DNA of 5,911 bases from Psychrobacter sp. (GCA_029256865.1 JARIEH010000164.1:1-5911); one strand, 5' to 3'; shown: positions 1-5,911, numbered from the stretch's first letter. The notes: a model not told the origin generated them from the sequence alone. Numbers and translations: made by a program.

Positions 1-545
1 CCTTCATAGATAGTTAGGGCAAATTGTGCGCCCATACCTGCACGTAGCGTTTTAGGTGACCATGCTTGAGCGGTGGCATTGGTACAAAGTATGTGGTGGA
101 TACCAACTGCTGCTGCGGTGCGTAGCAGGGTACCGACGTTACCACTGTCTTGTACATCATTTAGAATTAAGCAGTCATCGTTGATTGTTGTTAGGTTTGG
201 GGTCGGTACTTTAATAATCGCCATGATATCAATGCCTGTGCCTAGGCTACGGATGCTTTGATATAGCGTATCTGACAAGATAAGTACAGGAATATGGGTT
301 GGCAGGCGCGTTAAAATTTGCTGTACTTCCGCATGGTTAGTTGCTGACTCTGCTAGTAGTACTTGGCTAAAAGAAACTTGTGCTGATTGAAAACCATTTC
401 GTAAAGCGGCATCTAGAAGGTGCACACCCTCGAGTACTGTCTGACTATGTTTTTTACGTTGGCGAGCCTGAGTGAGTAAAGCCTTAACCAGCTTTACAGT
501 GGTATTTTTGTCTGAGGTAATCAGTTCGGTGGGGTTTGATACCAT
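1..545 (-). CDS. TrmH/SpoU-family RNA 2'-O-ribose methyltransferase, 3' end cut by window
   Basis: Probably transfers a methyl group from S-adenosylmethionine to a ribose 2'-OH in rRNA or tRNA, in the cytoplasm. Translating the minus strand from the ATG at 545-543 gives 181 uninterrupted codons to the window edge. Residues 33-50 (with LEGVHLLDAAL) resemble the family's N-terminal substrate-binding region. Residues 126-148 carry the SPOUT motif 1 pattern, with DSGNVGTLLRTAAAVG (D133, N136, G138, R142). Residues 161-181 (SPKTLRAGMGAQFALTIYE) match motif 2. Motif 3 of the knot, which completes the SAM site, would lie beyond the window. Family members are usually about 250-280 residues, so roughly a third is missing. 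An in-frame TAA lies 45 bases upstream with no other ATG, GTG or TTG between, which fixes the start. Its Shine-Dalgarno (AAGCGG) is weak. The RNA target cannot be told from the sequence; the motif style is closer to TsnR/TrmH-like enzymes than to RlmB. Confidence 0.9.
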   Translation of the reverse strand, partial: MVSNPTELITSDKNTTVKLVKALLTQARQRKKHSQTVLEGVHLLDAALRNGFQSAQVSFSQVLLAESATNHAEVQQILTRLPTHIPVLILSDTLYQSIRSLGTGIDIMAIIKVPTPNLTTINDDCLILNDVQDSGNVGTLLRTAAAVGIHHILCTNATAQAWSPKTLRAGMGAQFALTIYE

Positions 546-590
546 AATGGACCGCTTAGAGAAGAGTGTAGAGATAGAGTATTAAGGTAG

Positions 591-633
591 CCGTCTTAAA
601 GCTTATGGTTTATTTGGCCTTAAGACGGTTTTT
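591..633 (+). terminator. Stem-loop with T-tract between fbp and the methyltransferase gene
   Basis: CCGTCTTAA at 591-599 pairs perfectly with TTAAGACGG at 620-628. After one A:C mismatch, two more pairs close a 14-base loop (603-616). Five T follow at 629-633, so the intrinsic-terminator form reads on the plus strand, although both flanking genes are on the minus strand. Read in the fbp direction the hairpin is preceded by A5 and followed by CTACC, so it lacks a U-tract there. It may end fbp transcription imperfectly, stabilise the fbp mRNA 3' end, or block antisense transcription coming from the methyltransferase side. The hairpin is seen directly; its role is inferred. Confidence 0.55.
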
Positions 634-669
634 GCTCAATCATCTGCTTTTGTATATCGATGCTACTTA

Positions 670-1650
670 TTAATCGGCAGGATTTAAATGTAAGTTTTTG
701 ATGTAATCCACTTCATTTTTGCTGCCAAGTACCACAGGAACGCGTTGATGAATGTCAGTGGGCGCTATGTCTAAGATACGGTTTGTCGCATCAGTGGCGC
801 CGCCGCCCGCACGCTCAATGAGCAAGCTCATCGGATTGGCTTCATACATTAAGCGTAATTTACCAGCCTTGTGCGCGTACTTAGTGTCAAATGGATAAGT
901 GAATAGACCGCCACGACATAAGATACGATGTACGTCACCGACCATGGCTGCTACCCAGCGTGTATTAAAGTCGCGACCACGCACGCCATCTTCTCCCGCG
1001 ATAAGCTCGTCAATATACTGTTGCATCGGCGCGCGCCAATAACGATAGTTTGAGCTATTGACCGCATATTCACTGGTATCTGCATCGATTTGGACGTTAT
1101 CTTCTATCAGTACATAATCATCGGTATCTGGATCTAGGCTAAACATCACCACATTGTCTGCTATTGTTAGCGCTAAGACGGTAGAGGTGCCATATAATAG
1201 ATAGCCTGCTGCCAGTTGCTTATTACCTGCCTGTAAAAAGTCGCTATTTTCACTGGTTTGGCCTTGGCGCTGATACGGTAAAAGAGAAAAAATAGTGCCA
1301 ACTGCCATATTGATATCGATATTTGATGAGCCATCCAGTGGATCAAACAATACTAGTAAGCTGCCATCGGCGTTGGCAGGTGTGGCATCATCTAGCTCTT
1401 CTGAGGCGACGCCAGCACAATGTACGTTTTTTGCCAAAGCGTCTAATAATAAATCATTGGCCAGTACGTCAAGTTTTTTTTGCTCTTCGCCTTGGACGTT
1501 TTGATTACCGGCTTCTCCTAAAATATCGGCCAATGCACCTTTTCTCAGGAGCTGGGAGATGGTTTTACCCACATCCGTAATGGTGATAATGACATCACTG
1601 ATTGCTGAATCCGCTGCGTGCTCTTTTAGATAGTGTGCTAAGGTCGTCAT
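670..1650 (-). CDS. fbp: Class I fructose-1,6-bisphosphatase
   Basis: Hydrolyses fructose 1,6-bisphosphate to fructose 6-phosphate and phosphate, the committed step of gluconeogenesis, in the cytoplasm and with divalent metal. At 326 residues it has the family's usual length. Metal-site residues are present: SEE at 83-85 and [12 protein letters not shown] at 101-112 (D103, D106), with E279 in the LLIERAGG segment near the C-terminus. The substrate side is also intact: NSSNYRYW at 198-206, GLFTYPFD at 248-255, and [15 protein letters not shown] at 261-275 with its conserved lysine and tyrosine. GSKNEVDYI near the end is typical. The ATG has a good Shine-Dalgarno, AGGAA (plus-strand TTCCT at 1656-1660), five bases upstream. 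It is divergent from pyrB across a 404-base gap and 124 bases upstream of the methyltransferase gene on the same strand, so cotranscription with that gene is possible but unproven. Nothing appears truncated. Confidence 0.97.
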   Translation of the reverse strand: MTTLAHYLKEHAADSAISDVIITITDVGKTISQLLRKGALADILGEAGNQNVQGEEQKKLDVLANDLLLDALAKNVHCAGVASEELDDATPANADGSLLVLFDPLDGSSNIDINMAVGTIFSLLPYQRQGQTSENSDFLQAGNKQLAAGYLLYGTSTVLALTIADNVVMFSLDPDTDDYVLIEDNVQIDADTSEYAVNSSNYRYWRAPMQQYIDELIAGEDGVRGRDFNTRWVAAMVGDVHRILCRGGLFTYPFDTKYAHKAGKLRLMYEANPMSLLIERAGGGATDATNRILDIAPTDIHQRVPVVLGSKNEVDYIKNLHLNPAD

Positions 1651-1766
1651 AGTGCTTCCTAGTAAGTAATGGAAATCGTAAAAAGTAGAGTGAGAAAAGG
1701 GTACTCATAAATGAAAATTGATTTTTTAGGCTAAACAGCCTCTAAGCAAGTCAAAAGAATAAATAA

Positions 1767-1792
1767 GACGCTGTTTCGATAAACAGACCGTC
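1767..1792. promoter_or_regulatory. Palindrome CTGTTT-CGAT-AAACAG, possible operator or fbp-leader hairpin
   Basis: CTGTTT at 1771-1776 and AAACAG at 1781-1786 are perfect inverted copies around CGAT. The flanks GACG (1767-1770) and CGTC (1789-1792) extend the pairing by four bases if a two-base bulge at 1787-1788 is allowed. If the proposed fbp promoter is right, the palindrome falls at and just after the fbp transcription start, a common place for a repressor. As RNA it would form a hairpin at the 5' end of the fbp leader. On the fbp strand it is followed by a T-rich but interrupted stretch, so an attenuator is also possible. No regulator can be named. Confidence 0.4.
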
Positions 1793-1796
1793 AGTA

Positions 1797-1824
1797 AATA
1801 TACAAATAGCGCAGACGGTGTCTT
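1797..1824 (-). promoter_or_regulatory. Candidate sigma70-type promoter for fbp
   Basis: On the minus strand, AAGACA (1824-1819, four of six to TTGACA) is followed after 16 bases by TATATT (1802-1797, five of six to TATAAT). Transcription would start near 1790 and leave a leader of about 140 bases before the fbp ATG. An alternative with a better -35 (TTGACT, plus-strand 1748-1753) has only a poor -10. This is a pattern match by eye in AT-rich DNA. Confidence 0.3.
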
Positions 1825-1926
1825 TGTCCTGACGGCAAAATCAGCTACACTATCTCTATTATTTCATAAGGCTTGCTGCTTATCCTGTCTCATACAGTTC
1901 TAGTTATTTTATAAACACAAGGCAAC

Positions 1927-1963
1927 TGATACCACTGGAGTAAAGTGTAGCAAATAAGTATCA
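1927..1963. repeat. Imperfect inverted repeat upstream of pyrB
   Basis: TGATAC (1927-1932) is complementary to GTATCA (1958-1963). Inside it CACT (1933-1936) is complementary to AGTG (1944-1947) across a seven-base loop, GGAGTAA. The two helices stack on the left but are separated by ten unpaired bases on the right. No T-run follows, so this is not an intrinsic terminator. It could be a regulator site or chance. Confidence 0.25.
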
Positions 1964-1989
1964 AAATGTCCTTGTATCTGTATTGATGG

Positions 1990-2019
1990 TTGCAGTGAGA
2001 TCACGATAAAAAATATGAT
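1990..2019 (+). promoter_or_regulatory. Candidate sigma70-type promoter for pyrB
   Basis: TTGCAG (1990-1995) and TATGAT (2014-2019, five of six to TATAAT) are 18 bases apart, giving a start near 2026 and a leader of about 30 bases. Competing choices are TTGATG (1983-1988) with GATAAA (2006-2011), and TATAAA at 2028-2033, which has no -35. The short leader would leave no room for an E. coli pyrBI-type attenuator. Confidence 0.35.
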
Positions 2020-2054
2020 TAACTCAATATAAACTACTGATAAAGACTCGTATT

Positions 2055-3131
2055 ATGCCAAATTCTACCAGTACTAATTCAACGAACACCGTCTCACCAT
2101 CCAAGTATGCCAAATTCGATCATGATGTTATTCATCGTAGGCTTAATACGTCTCTTAGCCAACCGCAATTAAACGCTGATGGTAGCCTCCGTCATTTTTT
2201 GGGGGTTGAAGGGCTAAATAAATCACAGCTGCAAAGCATTATAGCCAAAGCTGAGACTTTTATTGATGGTAATGGTCAGCTGATTAATCGGCCTGAGCTT
2301 GAAGGCTGCACGGTGATGAACTTATTCTTTGAGCCATCAACCCGTACCCGTACCACCTTTGAAGTTGCAGAAAAACGTCTTGGTGCTAATGTGCTTAATA
2401 TCGATATTGGCCGCTCTAGCACTAAGAAGGGCGAAAGTTTACGCGATACGCTGTGGAATTTGCAAGCCATGACAGCTGATATCTTTGTGGTACGGCATTC
2501 GGCATCAGGGGCTGCTCATTTTATGGCGACTGAAGTCACACCTGATATTGCTATCATCAATGCTGGTGATGGCTGGCATGCGCATCCAACCCAAGGTATG
2601 CTTGATATGCTCACGATTCATCGTGAGGCGCCGCGTCCCTTTGAAGAGCTGTCTGTTGCCATTATTGGTGATGTAAAGCATTCACGTGTGGCGCGCTCGG
2701 ATATTAACGCACTCCAGACATTAGGGGTGAAAGACATACGGGTGATTGCTCCACGGACATTATTACCTAAAGGTATTGAGCGCTTTGGTGTGACAGTCTA
2801 TGAAGATATGAATAGCTGTGTGACTGATTGTGATGTCATCATGGGCCTGCGCATCCAAAATGAACGTATCGGCTCACCACTATTGGCATCATCAAGTGAG
2901 TACTATAAACATTATGGCATCACGCCTGAGCGATTAGCACTGGCCAAGCCTGATGCGTTGGTGATGCACCCAGGTCCAATGAATCGTGGTATTGAAATCG
3001 CCTCTAGCGTCGCGGATGGCGAGCAGTCGTTGATTTTGAAGCAAGTCAGTAATGGTGTTGCTATACGCATGGCGGTGTTGGCACTCACCATGGAAGGTCA
3101 GCGCGCGCATCAAGCAGCACGTAACGGATAG
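2055..3131 (+). CDS. pyrB: Aspartate carbamoyltransferase catalytic subunit, class A type, with long N-terminal extension
   Basis: Condenses carbamoyl phosphate with L-aspartate to carbamoyl-aspartate, the committed step of pyrimidine synthesis, in the cytoplasm. The carbamoyl-phosphate loop STRTRT is at 95-100 and the adjacent-subunit lysine loop SSTKKGESLRDT at 121-132. R147-H148 and HPTQ (177-180) follow, then GDVKHSRVARS at 205-215 with its aspartate-binding arginine. GLRIQNER is at 264-271 and MHPGPMNRGIEI at 304-315. All expected active-site residues are present. At 358 residues it is longer than the Pseudomonas enzyme I recall (334). The conserved LNADGSLRHFL begins only at residue 39, preceded by a low-complexity Ser/Thr/Asn-rich tail. 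The start is fixed by an in-frame TGA at 2016-2018 and the lack of another early Met; its Shine-Dalgarno is weak. pyrC' follows 54 bases downstream, as in the Pseudomonas ATCase operon. No regulatory subunit gene pyrI is present, as expected for this class. Confidence 0.96.
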   Translation: MPNSTSTNSTNTVSPSKYAKFDHDVIHRRLNTSLSQPQLNADGSLRHFLGVEGLNKSQLQSIIAKAETFIDGNGQLINRPELEGCTVMNLFFEPSTRTRTTFEVAEKRLGANVLNIDIGRSSTKKGESLRDTLWNLQAMTADIFVVRHSASGAAHFMATEVTPDIAIINAGDGWHAHPTQGMLDMLTIHREAPRPFEELSVAIIGDVKHSRVARSDINALQTLGVKDIRVIAPRTLLPKGIERFGVTVYEDMNSCVTDCDVIMGLRIQNERIGSPLLASSSEYYKHYGITPERLALAKPDALVMHPGPMNRGIEIASSVADGEQSLILKQVSNGVAIRMAVLALTMEGQRAHQAARNG

Positions 3132-3133
3132 CT

Positions 3134-3162
3134 TTCAACCTTTGTTATTTTATTTTTATAAT
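3134..3162 (+). promoter_or_regulatory. Possible internal promoter in the pyrB-pyrC' spacer
   Basis: The 54-base spacer is very T-rich. It contains a perfect TATAAT (3157-3162), with TTCAAC (3134-3139, three of six to TTGACA) 17 bases upstream. Transcription would begin near 3169, about 17 bases before the pyrC' ATG. Such a tract can match by chance, so confidence is low. No hairpin precedes the T-runs, so I do not read the spacer as a terminator. Confidence 0.3.
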
Positions 3163-3185
3163 TTATTGATACGGTAATATAGCTC

Positions 3186-4397
3186 ATGACTAACCCCATC
3201 ACTACTGGTGCGCAGATAATTGATTTGCTCCCCGAAGTATTCAAAAACTCATTATCCATGACAGCAATGGATAAGCTAACAACACTCAATGCTGACCGAG
3301 AAATGTGGTTGCTACCGCCTTTGGTAGACTTATGTGCACGCTTGCGTGAGCCTGGTCAGCAGCAGCATGGTACCTTGGTATCTGAAGGTCGAGCAGCGCG
3401 TGCTAACGGATTTTTGCATGTGGTTATTCCGCCAGATACCACTCCTATATTAGAAAACGGCTCATTACTCAAGGGCTTGCGCGAGCGTGCATTGGGTGAT
3501 GGTGGCATTTACCTGCATGTATTAGGAGCGCTGACCGCAGGTCTGGAAGGGGAGCGGCCTTCTAATATTGCAGGTCTAAAAAAAGGAGGGTGTATTGCGG
3601 TTTCTAATGCGCGCAGGCCTTTTAAAAATGACTTAGTGTTGCTACGTACTTTAGAGTACGCAGCAACCTTCGGCATGAAAGTATTCTTTTATCCTGATGA
3701 GCCAACTTTATCTAACGATGGCGTGGCGCATGAAGGCTATATTGCTTCTTATCATGGTTTGCAAGGTATTCCATGGATTGCAGAGACAGTGGCATTATCG
3801 ACCCAACTTTTAATGGTTGAAGAGACGGGAATAGCGGCACACTTTAGCCAACTAAGTTGTAAGTCTTCAGTGGAGCTAATGCGCTGGGCCAAAGACAAAG
3901 GCTTACCAGTCACTTGTGATGTCGCCATGCATCAGCTGTTCTTGACAGACGATAATTTAGAAGGCTTTAATGCTCAAGCCTATGTATTGCCACCACTGCG
4001 TAGTAATACCGATCAGCAAGCACTGCGTCGCGGGCTACAAGACGGTATTATCGATGCCATTTGCAGTCATCATGAGCCTTTAAACAGTACAGCTAAAAAG
4101 GCGCCTTTTGCTGAAAGTACGCCTGGTATCTCAAACTTCGATACGTTTATGGCGTTAGCATGTCAACTGGTACGTGATGAAGTGCTGACTCTAGAGCAGT
4201 TGGTAGAGAAGATCTGCTTAAATCCTGCAAAGATTGCAGGTATTAGTGCTCAATATGAAAGCCTCGGCGGTGCTTTACTGGTCGATCCTAATCTTGACTG
4301 GCAGGTGACAACAAAGACCATGTTGTCAGATGGCAAAAACACACCTTTCTTTAATCAACAGCTGCATGGACGAGTGGTGGAGACTTTCTTTGGCTAA
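3186..4397 (+). CDS. pyrC': Inactive dihydroorotase-like subunit of ATCase (PyrC')
   Basis: Homologue of class I dihydroorotase. In class A ATCases this protein is non-catalytic and is needed to assemble the PyrB dodecamer. Family signs: DLCARLREPG at 48-57 (active form D-x-H-x-H-x-R-E-P-G), VLPPLRSNTDQQAL at 267-280 (usual NPPLR), and APFAESTPGISNFDTFMAL at 306-324. Key residues are lost: the two zinc histidines are C50 and R52, the HVS histidine is Q222, and the catalytic Asp of the TDHAPH motif is H295 (SHHEPL, 294-299). H249 of the PHH motif and R54 remain. So it should have no dihydroorotase activity, and a separate pyrC must exist elsewhere. Its 403 residues fit the family. An in-frame TAG at 3180-3182 makes the ATG at 3186 the first possible start; the Shine-Dalgarno is poor (GGTAA, spacing eight). 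The reading frame is clean, so this is a maintained protein, not a decaying pseudogene. Confidence 0.93.
   Translation: MTNPITTGAQIIDLLPEVFKNSLSMTAMDKLTTLNADREMWLLPPLVDLCARLREPGQQQHGTLVSEGRAARANGFLHVVIPPDTTPILENGSLLKGLRERALGDGGIYLHVLGALTAGLEGERPSNIAGLKKGGCIAVSNARRPFKNDLVLLRTLEYAATFGMKVFFYPDEPTLSNDGVAHEGYIASYHGLQGIPWIAETVALSTQLLMVEETGIAAHFSQLSCKSSVELMRWAKDKGLPVTCDVAMHQLFLTDDNLEGFNAQAYVLPPLRSNTDQQALRRGLQDGIIDAICSHHEPLNSTAKKAPFAESTPGISNFDTFMALACQLVRDEVLTLEQLVEKICLNPAKIAGISAQYESLGGALLVDPNLDWQVTTKTMLSDGKNTPFFNQQLHGRVVETFFG
4379..4392 (+). promoter_or_regulatory. Ribosome binding site and TTG start of the DUF2127 gene, inside the pyrC' end
   Basis: GGAG at 4379-4382 lies seven bases before TTG (4390-4392), which in turn overlaps the pyrC' stop (TAA, 4395-4397). 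This suits translational coupling. The earlier in-frame ATGs at 4330 and 4366 have no visible Shine-Dalgarno and would overlap pyrC' by 68 and 32 bases. A stronger-looking AGGAGGAG at 4409-4416 is followed by no in-frame ATG, GTG or TTG. Confidence 0.45.
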
Positions 4398-4908
4398 CTT
4401 ACCTCAGCAGGAGGAGAGCTTACCGCTGTCTAGCGCCATAGTCAAAACCAGCGAATCTAGTGACTCCATTAAAGCAGTCGCCATCTATGAGATCGTAAAA
4501 GGCTCTGTGGCGTTGCTGGGAGCTGGTGCATTATGGTATTGGCAAAAAAGCATTGAGAATTGGCTAACGTCTGCAACAGATTCATGGCAACACTATTTTG
4601 GTAAGCTGCTAACCCCGCAGATTGAGAGTGCCGTCCACCTTGCTCAGCAAGCCAACAAAAATTGGCCAGTGTTTATGTTGCTGATATCTGCCTACGTCAG
4701 CTTACGTTTCATTGAAGCCTATGGCTTATGGCAGGATAAAACGTGGGCTTACTGGTTTAGTGTCATCGGCTATGGAATATTCATACCGATCGAGCTGTAT
4801 TATTTAATAATGGCGCCCTTTGATTGGTTTAAGCTGCTTATCCTTATATTAAATATTATTATTGTGATTGTGGTTTATCGCAATATGAAGCGCAAAGGTT
4901 TGATTTGA
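4390..4908 (+). CDS. DUF2127 family inner-membrane protein
   Basis: Small integral membrane protein of unknown function. Counting from a TTG start it has 172 residues; if the ATG at 4330 is used it has 192, and from the ATG at 4366 it has 180. In the 192-residue numbering, hydrophobic segments fall near 49-71, 112-131, 141-160 and 166-183, with a short charged Lys/Arg tail (YRNMKRKGLI). Family marks I recognise are AVAIYEIVKG at 49-58, the RFIEAYGLWQDKTWAYW block at 126-142, and IPIELYYL at 152-159. The segment between the first two helices is amphipathic and soluble-looking. It starts within the pyrC' end and is probably translated with it, but proximity alone does not give it a pyrimidine role. 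The 75 bases between its stop and the convergent DUF2254 gene show no clear terminator. Start choice is uncertain; family membership is fairly sure. Confidence 0.82.
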   Translation: MANLPQQEESLPLSSAIVKTSESSDSIKAVAIYEIVKGSVALLGAGALWYWQKSIENWLTSATDSWQHYFGKLLTPQIESAVHLAQQANKNWPVFMLLISAYVSLRFIEAYGLWQDKTWAYWFSVIGYGIFIPIELYYLIMAPFDWFKLLILILNIIIVIVVYRNMKRKGLI

Positions 4909-4983
4909 CGATAATATAAACATTCATATCTGTGCCATGGTCGAATTATTGACTATTAAATTATTAGAGGGATTAGCTGACTC

Positions 4984-5911
4984 TCACCTTGATTCTGTCT
5001 GTAGCGTTTGATGAATATGAGCGGCAAATTCACTGACATATTCGAAGTATTGAAATTTAGAGGCTTCATTGTTAATAAAGTATCCTGCCTGCTGAGTCAT
5101 ATCGAGTAGGTCTGTGATGAGTTCGCTATAACTTAGGTTTTCTTTTCCTGTACGTTCAATGAGTTTCAGCTCGTGCAGTAAGGTCTGCCTTTGAACGTCA
5201 TTCACTCGCGCATAATTGAGGTTCGTTAGCGCCTGACATAAAGCTTTTAGCACCATTAGATCACCCGTAGCGTAACGGCGCACTTCACCAAGTGAGGTGT
5301 CAATAAAGTCGGAAATTGTAGGTGTCTTGGTTATAACGGACAAGATCGCTACTCGAGGTTGCTTGGTTGAAGTGCCATCATTATTTTTATTAGAGTTGGA
5401 TTTTTCAGGTTCTGGTATATAGAAATGATAAGGGCTAGGGTGTTGTCTGCGCATCATAAGACTCAGACAAGTGGTGAGTGATTGCACACAGTTTACCGCG
5501 GTTTTCGGGTCATTGATGCCAGGTGATAAGGCCCGTACTGCGATTTCTGTCATCTGCCCCAAACTATAGGCGATATCATTAGAGTGCGATGAACGGCGCT
5601 CAATCAGGATACAAGTGGCCAGTCGTTGCCAGAACAGGCCATCAGGTGCGCTTGGTATGACTGTTAGCTGTGCGGTTTTAGTCTTTTGTAAAAGGTTTGG
5701 GTGATTAGCTGGACGCCTATAAAAGTAACCAATAACATTTTTGTCAGTGATGAAGCCACCAAGATTGGTGTGCAGTTGTATGACTCCGCCATAATCGAGT
5801 GCTAGCGTCATCAGTGACTCTATATAAATCTGCTGCAGATATCCTGAGAGTGGCGCGTAAATAGGAGTCGTTGCCCATGTTTGATGTTGCTCAATATCTG
5901 GCTGCGCCAAA
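4984..5911 (-). CDS. DUF2254 family protein, N-terminal membrane part outside window
   Basis: C-terminal 308 or more codons of a DUF2254 protein; function unknown. The frame is open to the window edge, and the only start-like codon there is a TTG at 5910-5908, so I treat it as interior. Family members are roughly 400-450 residues with several N-terminal membrane segments, which would be encoded beyond the window. Counting from that TTG, SGYLQQIYIESLM at 22-34 and ERRSSHSNDIAYSLGQM at 104-120 lead into the diagnostic RALSPGINDPKTA at 126-138. The rest is mostly helical and soluble, probably cytoplasmic. A Ser/Asn/Lys-rich insert at about 167-185 (SNSNKNNDGTSTK) interrupts the domain between conserved segments and is probably a flexible loop. 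It converges on the DUF2127 gene, so the two are not cotranscribed. The stop is TGA, read from plus-strand TCA at 4984-4986. Confidence 0.88.
   Translation of the reverse strand, partial: LAQPDIEQHQTWATTPIYAPLSGYLQQIYIESLMTLALDYGGVIQLHTNLGGFITDKNVIGYFYRRPANHPNLLQKTKTAQLTVIPSAPDGLFWQRLATCILIERRSSHSNDIAYSLGQMTEIAVRALSPGINDPKTAVNCVQSLTTCLSLMMRRQHPSPYHFYIPEPEKSNSNKNNDGTSTKQPRVAILSVITKTPTISDFIDTSLGEVRRYATGDLMVLKALCQALTNLNYARVNDVQRQTLLHELKLIERTGKENLSYSELITDLLDMTQQAGYFINNEASKFQYFEYVSEFAAHIHQTLQTESR

Larger units (their letters stand above)
1651..2054. other. 404-base divergent intergenic region between fbp and pyrB
   Basis: No credible gene lies here; every frame is broken into short pieces. The region must hold the promoters of both fbp (leftward) and pyrB (rightward). 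It contains the palindrome at 1771-1786, GACGG-type repeats at 1787-1835, an imperfect hairpin at 1927-1963 and weak sigma70-like elements for each direction. A small hairpin, AGGCT/AGCCT, lies at 1728-1741 beside a T6 run that sits on the wrong side for a terminator in either direction. I see no PyrR-type gene or recognisable riboswitch. Confidence 0.8.

Noticed and set aside
73..261. Plus-strand open frame of 62 codons
   Set aside because: Antisense to the methyltransferase gene, over its conserved motif 1; no family resemblance.
1295..1580. Open frames on the plus strand inside fbp (1295-1504 and 1323-1580)
   Set aside because: They lie wholly antisense to a well-conserved fbp reading frame and show no recognisable domain.
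1728..1741. Hairpin AGGCT-AAAC-AGCCT next to T6 as a terminator
   Set aside because: Only five pairs, and the T-run precedes the stem on the plus strand (A-run follows it on the minus), so it is wrong for termination in both directions.
1966..1986. Six-codon reading frame (MSLYLY, stop TGA) upstream of pyrB as a leader peptide
   Set aside because: No convincing Shine-Dalgarno, very short, no run of regulatory codons and no terminator after it. Expected by chance.
2276..2676. Alternative frames within pyrB on both strands (2276-2470 minus, 2485-2676 plus)
   Set aside because: They overlap the conserved catalytic core of pyrB and have no independent support.
4909..4983. Terminator between the two convergent membrane-protein genes
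   Set aside because: I looked for inverted repeats and found only a CCATGG palindrome and a weak AGAG/CTCT pair; neither has a T-run.
5908..5910. TTG as the true start of the DUF2254 gene
   Set aside because: The family has an N-terminal membrane region that is absent here, and the frame stays open at the window edge, so the gene almost certainly continues outside.

Overview
The window looks like ordinary chromosome from a gammaproteobacterium, most probably Moraxellaceae and perhaps Psychrobacter. The reasons are a class A-type aspartate transcarbamoylase pair (pyrB followed by a dead dihydroorotase homologue), as in Pseudomonas and Acinetobacter, a class I fructose-1,6-bisphosphatase, and a moderately AT-leaning composition with Ser/Asn/Thr-rich tails and inserts. 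The genus is an inference from memory of these families, not from a search.

Layout. Positions 1-545 (minus) hold the N-terminal two thirds of a TrmH/SpoU-family RNA ribose methyltransferase, cut by the window edge. A strong stem-loop lies at 591-633, in the gap between it and fbp. Positions 670-1650 (minus) are fbp. A 404-base gap (1651-2054) separates fbp from the divergently transcribed pyrB and must hold promoters for both. It contains a perfect 12-of-16 palindrome, short GACGG-type repeats and weak promoter candidates. Positions 2055-3131 (plus) are pyrB, with an unusually long Ser/Thr/Asn-rich N-terminal extension. Positions 3186-4397 (plus) are pyrC', which has lost most zinc-binding and catalytic residues. 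Positions 4390-4908 (plus) encode a four-segment DUF2127 membrane protein that overlaps the pyrC' stop. Positions 4984-5911 (minus), convergent with it, are the C-terminal part of a DUF2254 protein whose membrane N-terminus lies outside the window.

How the genes work together. PyrB and PyrC' should assemble into one large ATCase complex that commits carbamoyl phosphate and aspartate to pyrimidine synthesis. PyrC' is structural, so an active dihydroorotase must be encoded elsewhere. Fbp serves gluconeogenesis, which fits organisms that live on organic acids and lack a strong glycolysis. The DUF2127 and DUF2254 proteins have no known function, and proximity alone does not link them to pyrimidine synthesis.

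I see no mobile element, CRISPR array, tRNA, rRNA, prophage or toxin-antitoxin pair. I found no convincing new system. The points worth checking are regulatory (the fbp/pyrB gap, the stem-loop orientation, the pyrB-pyrC' spacer) and the start of the DUF2127 gene.
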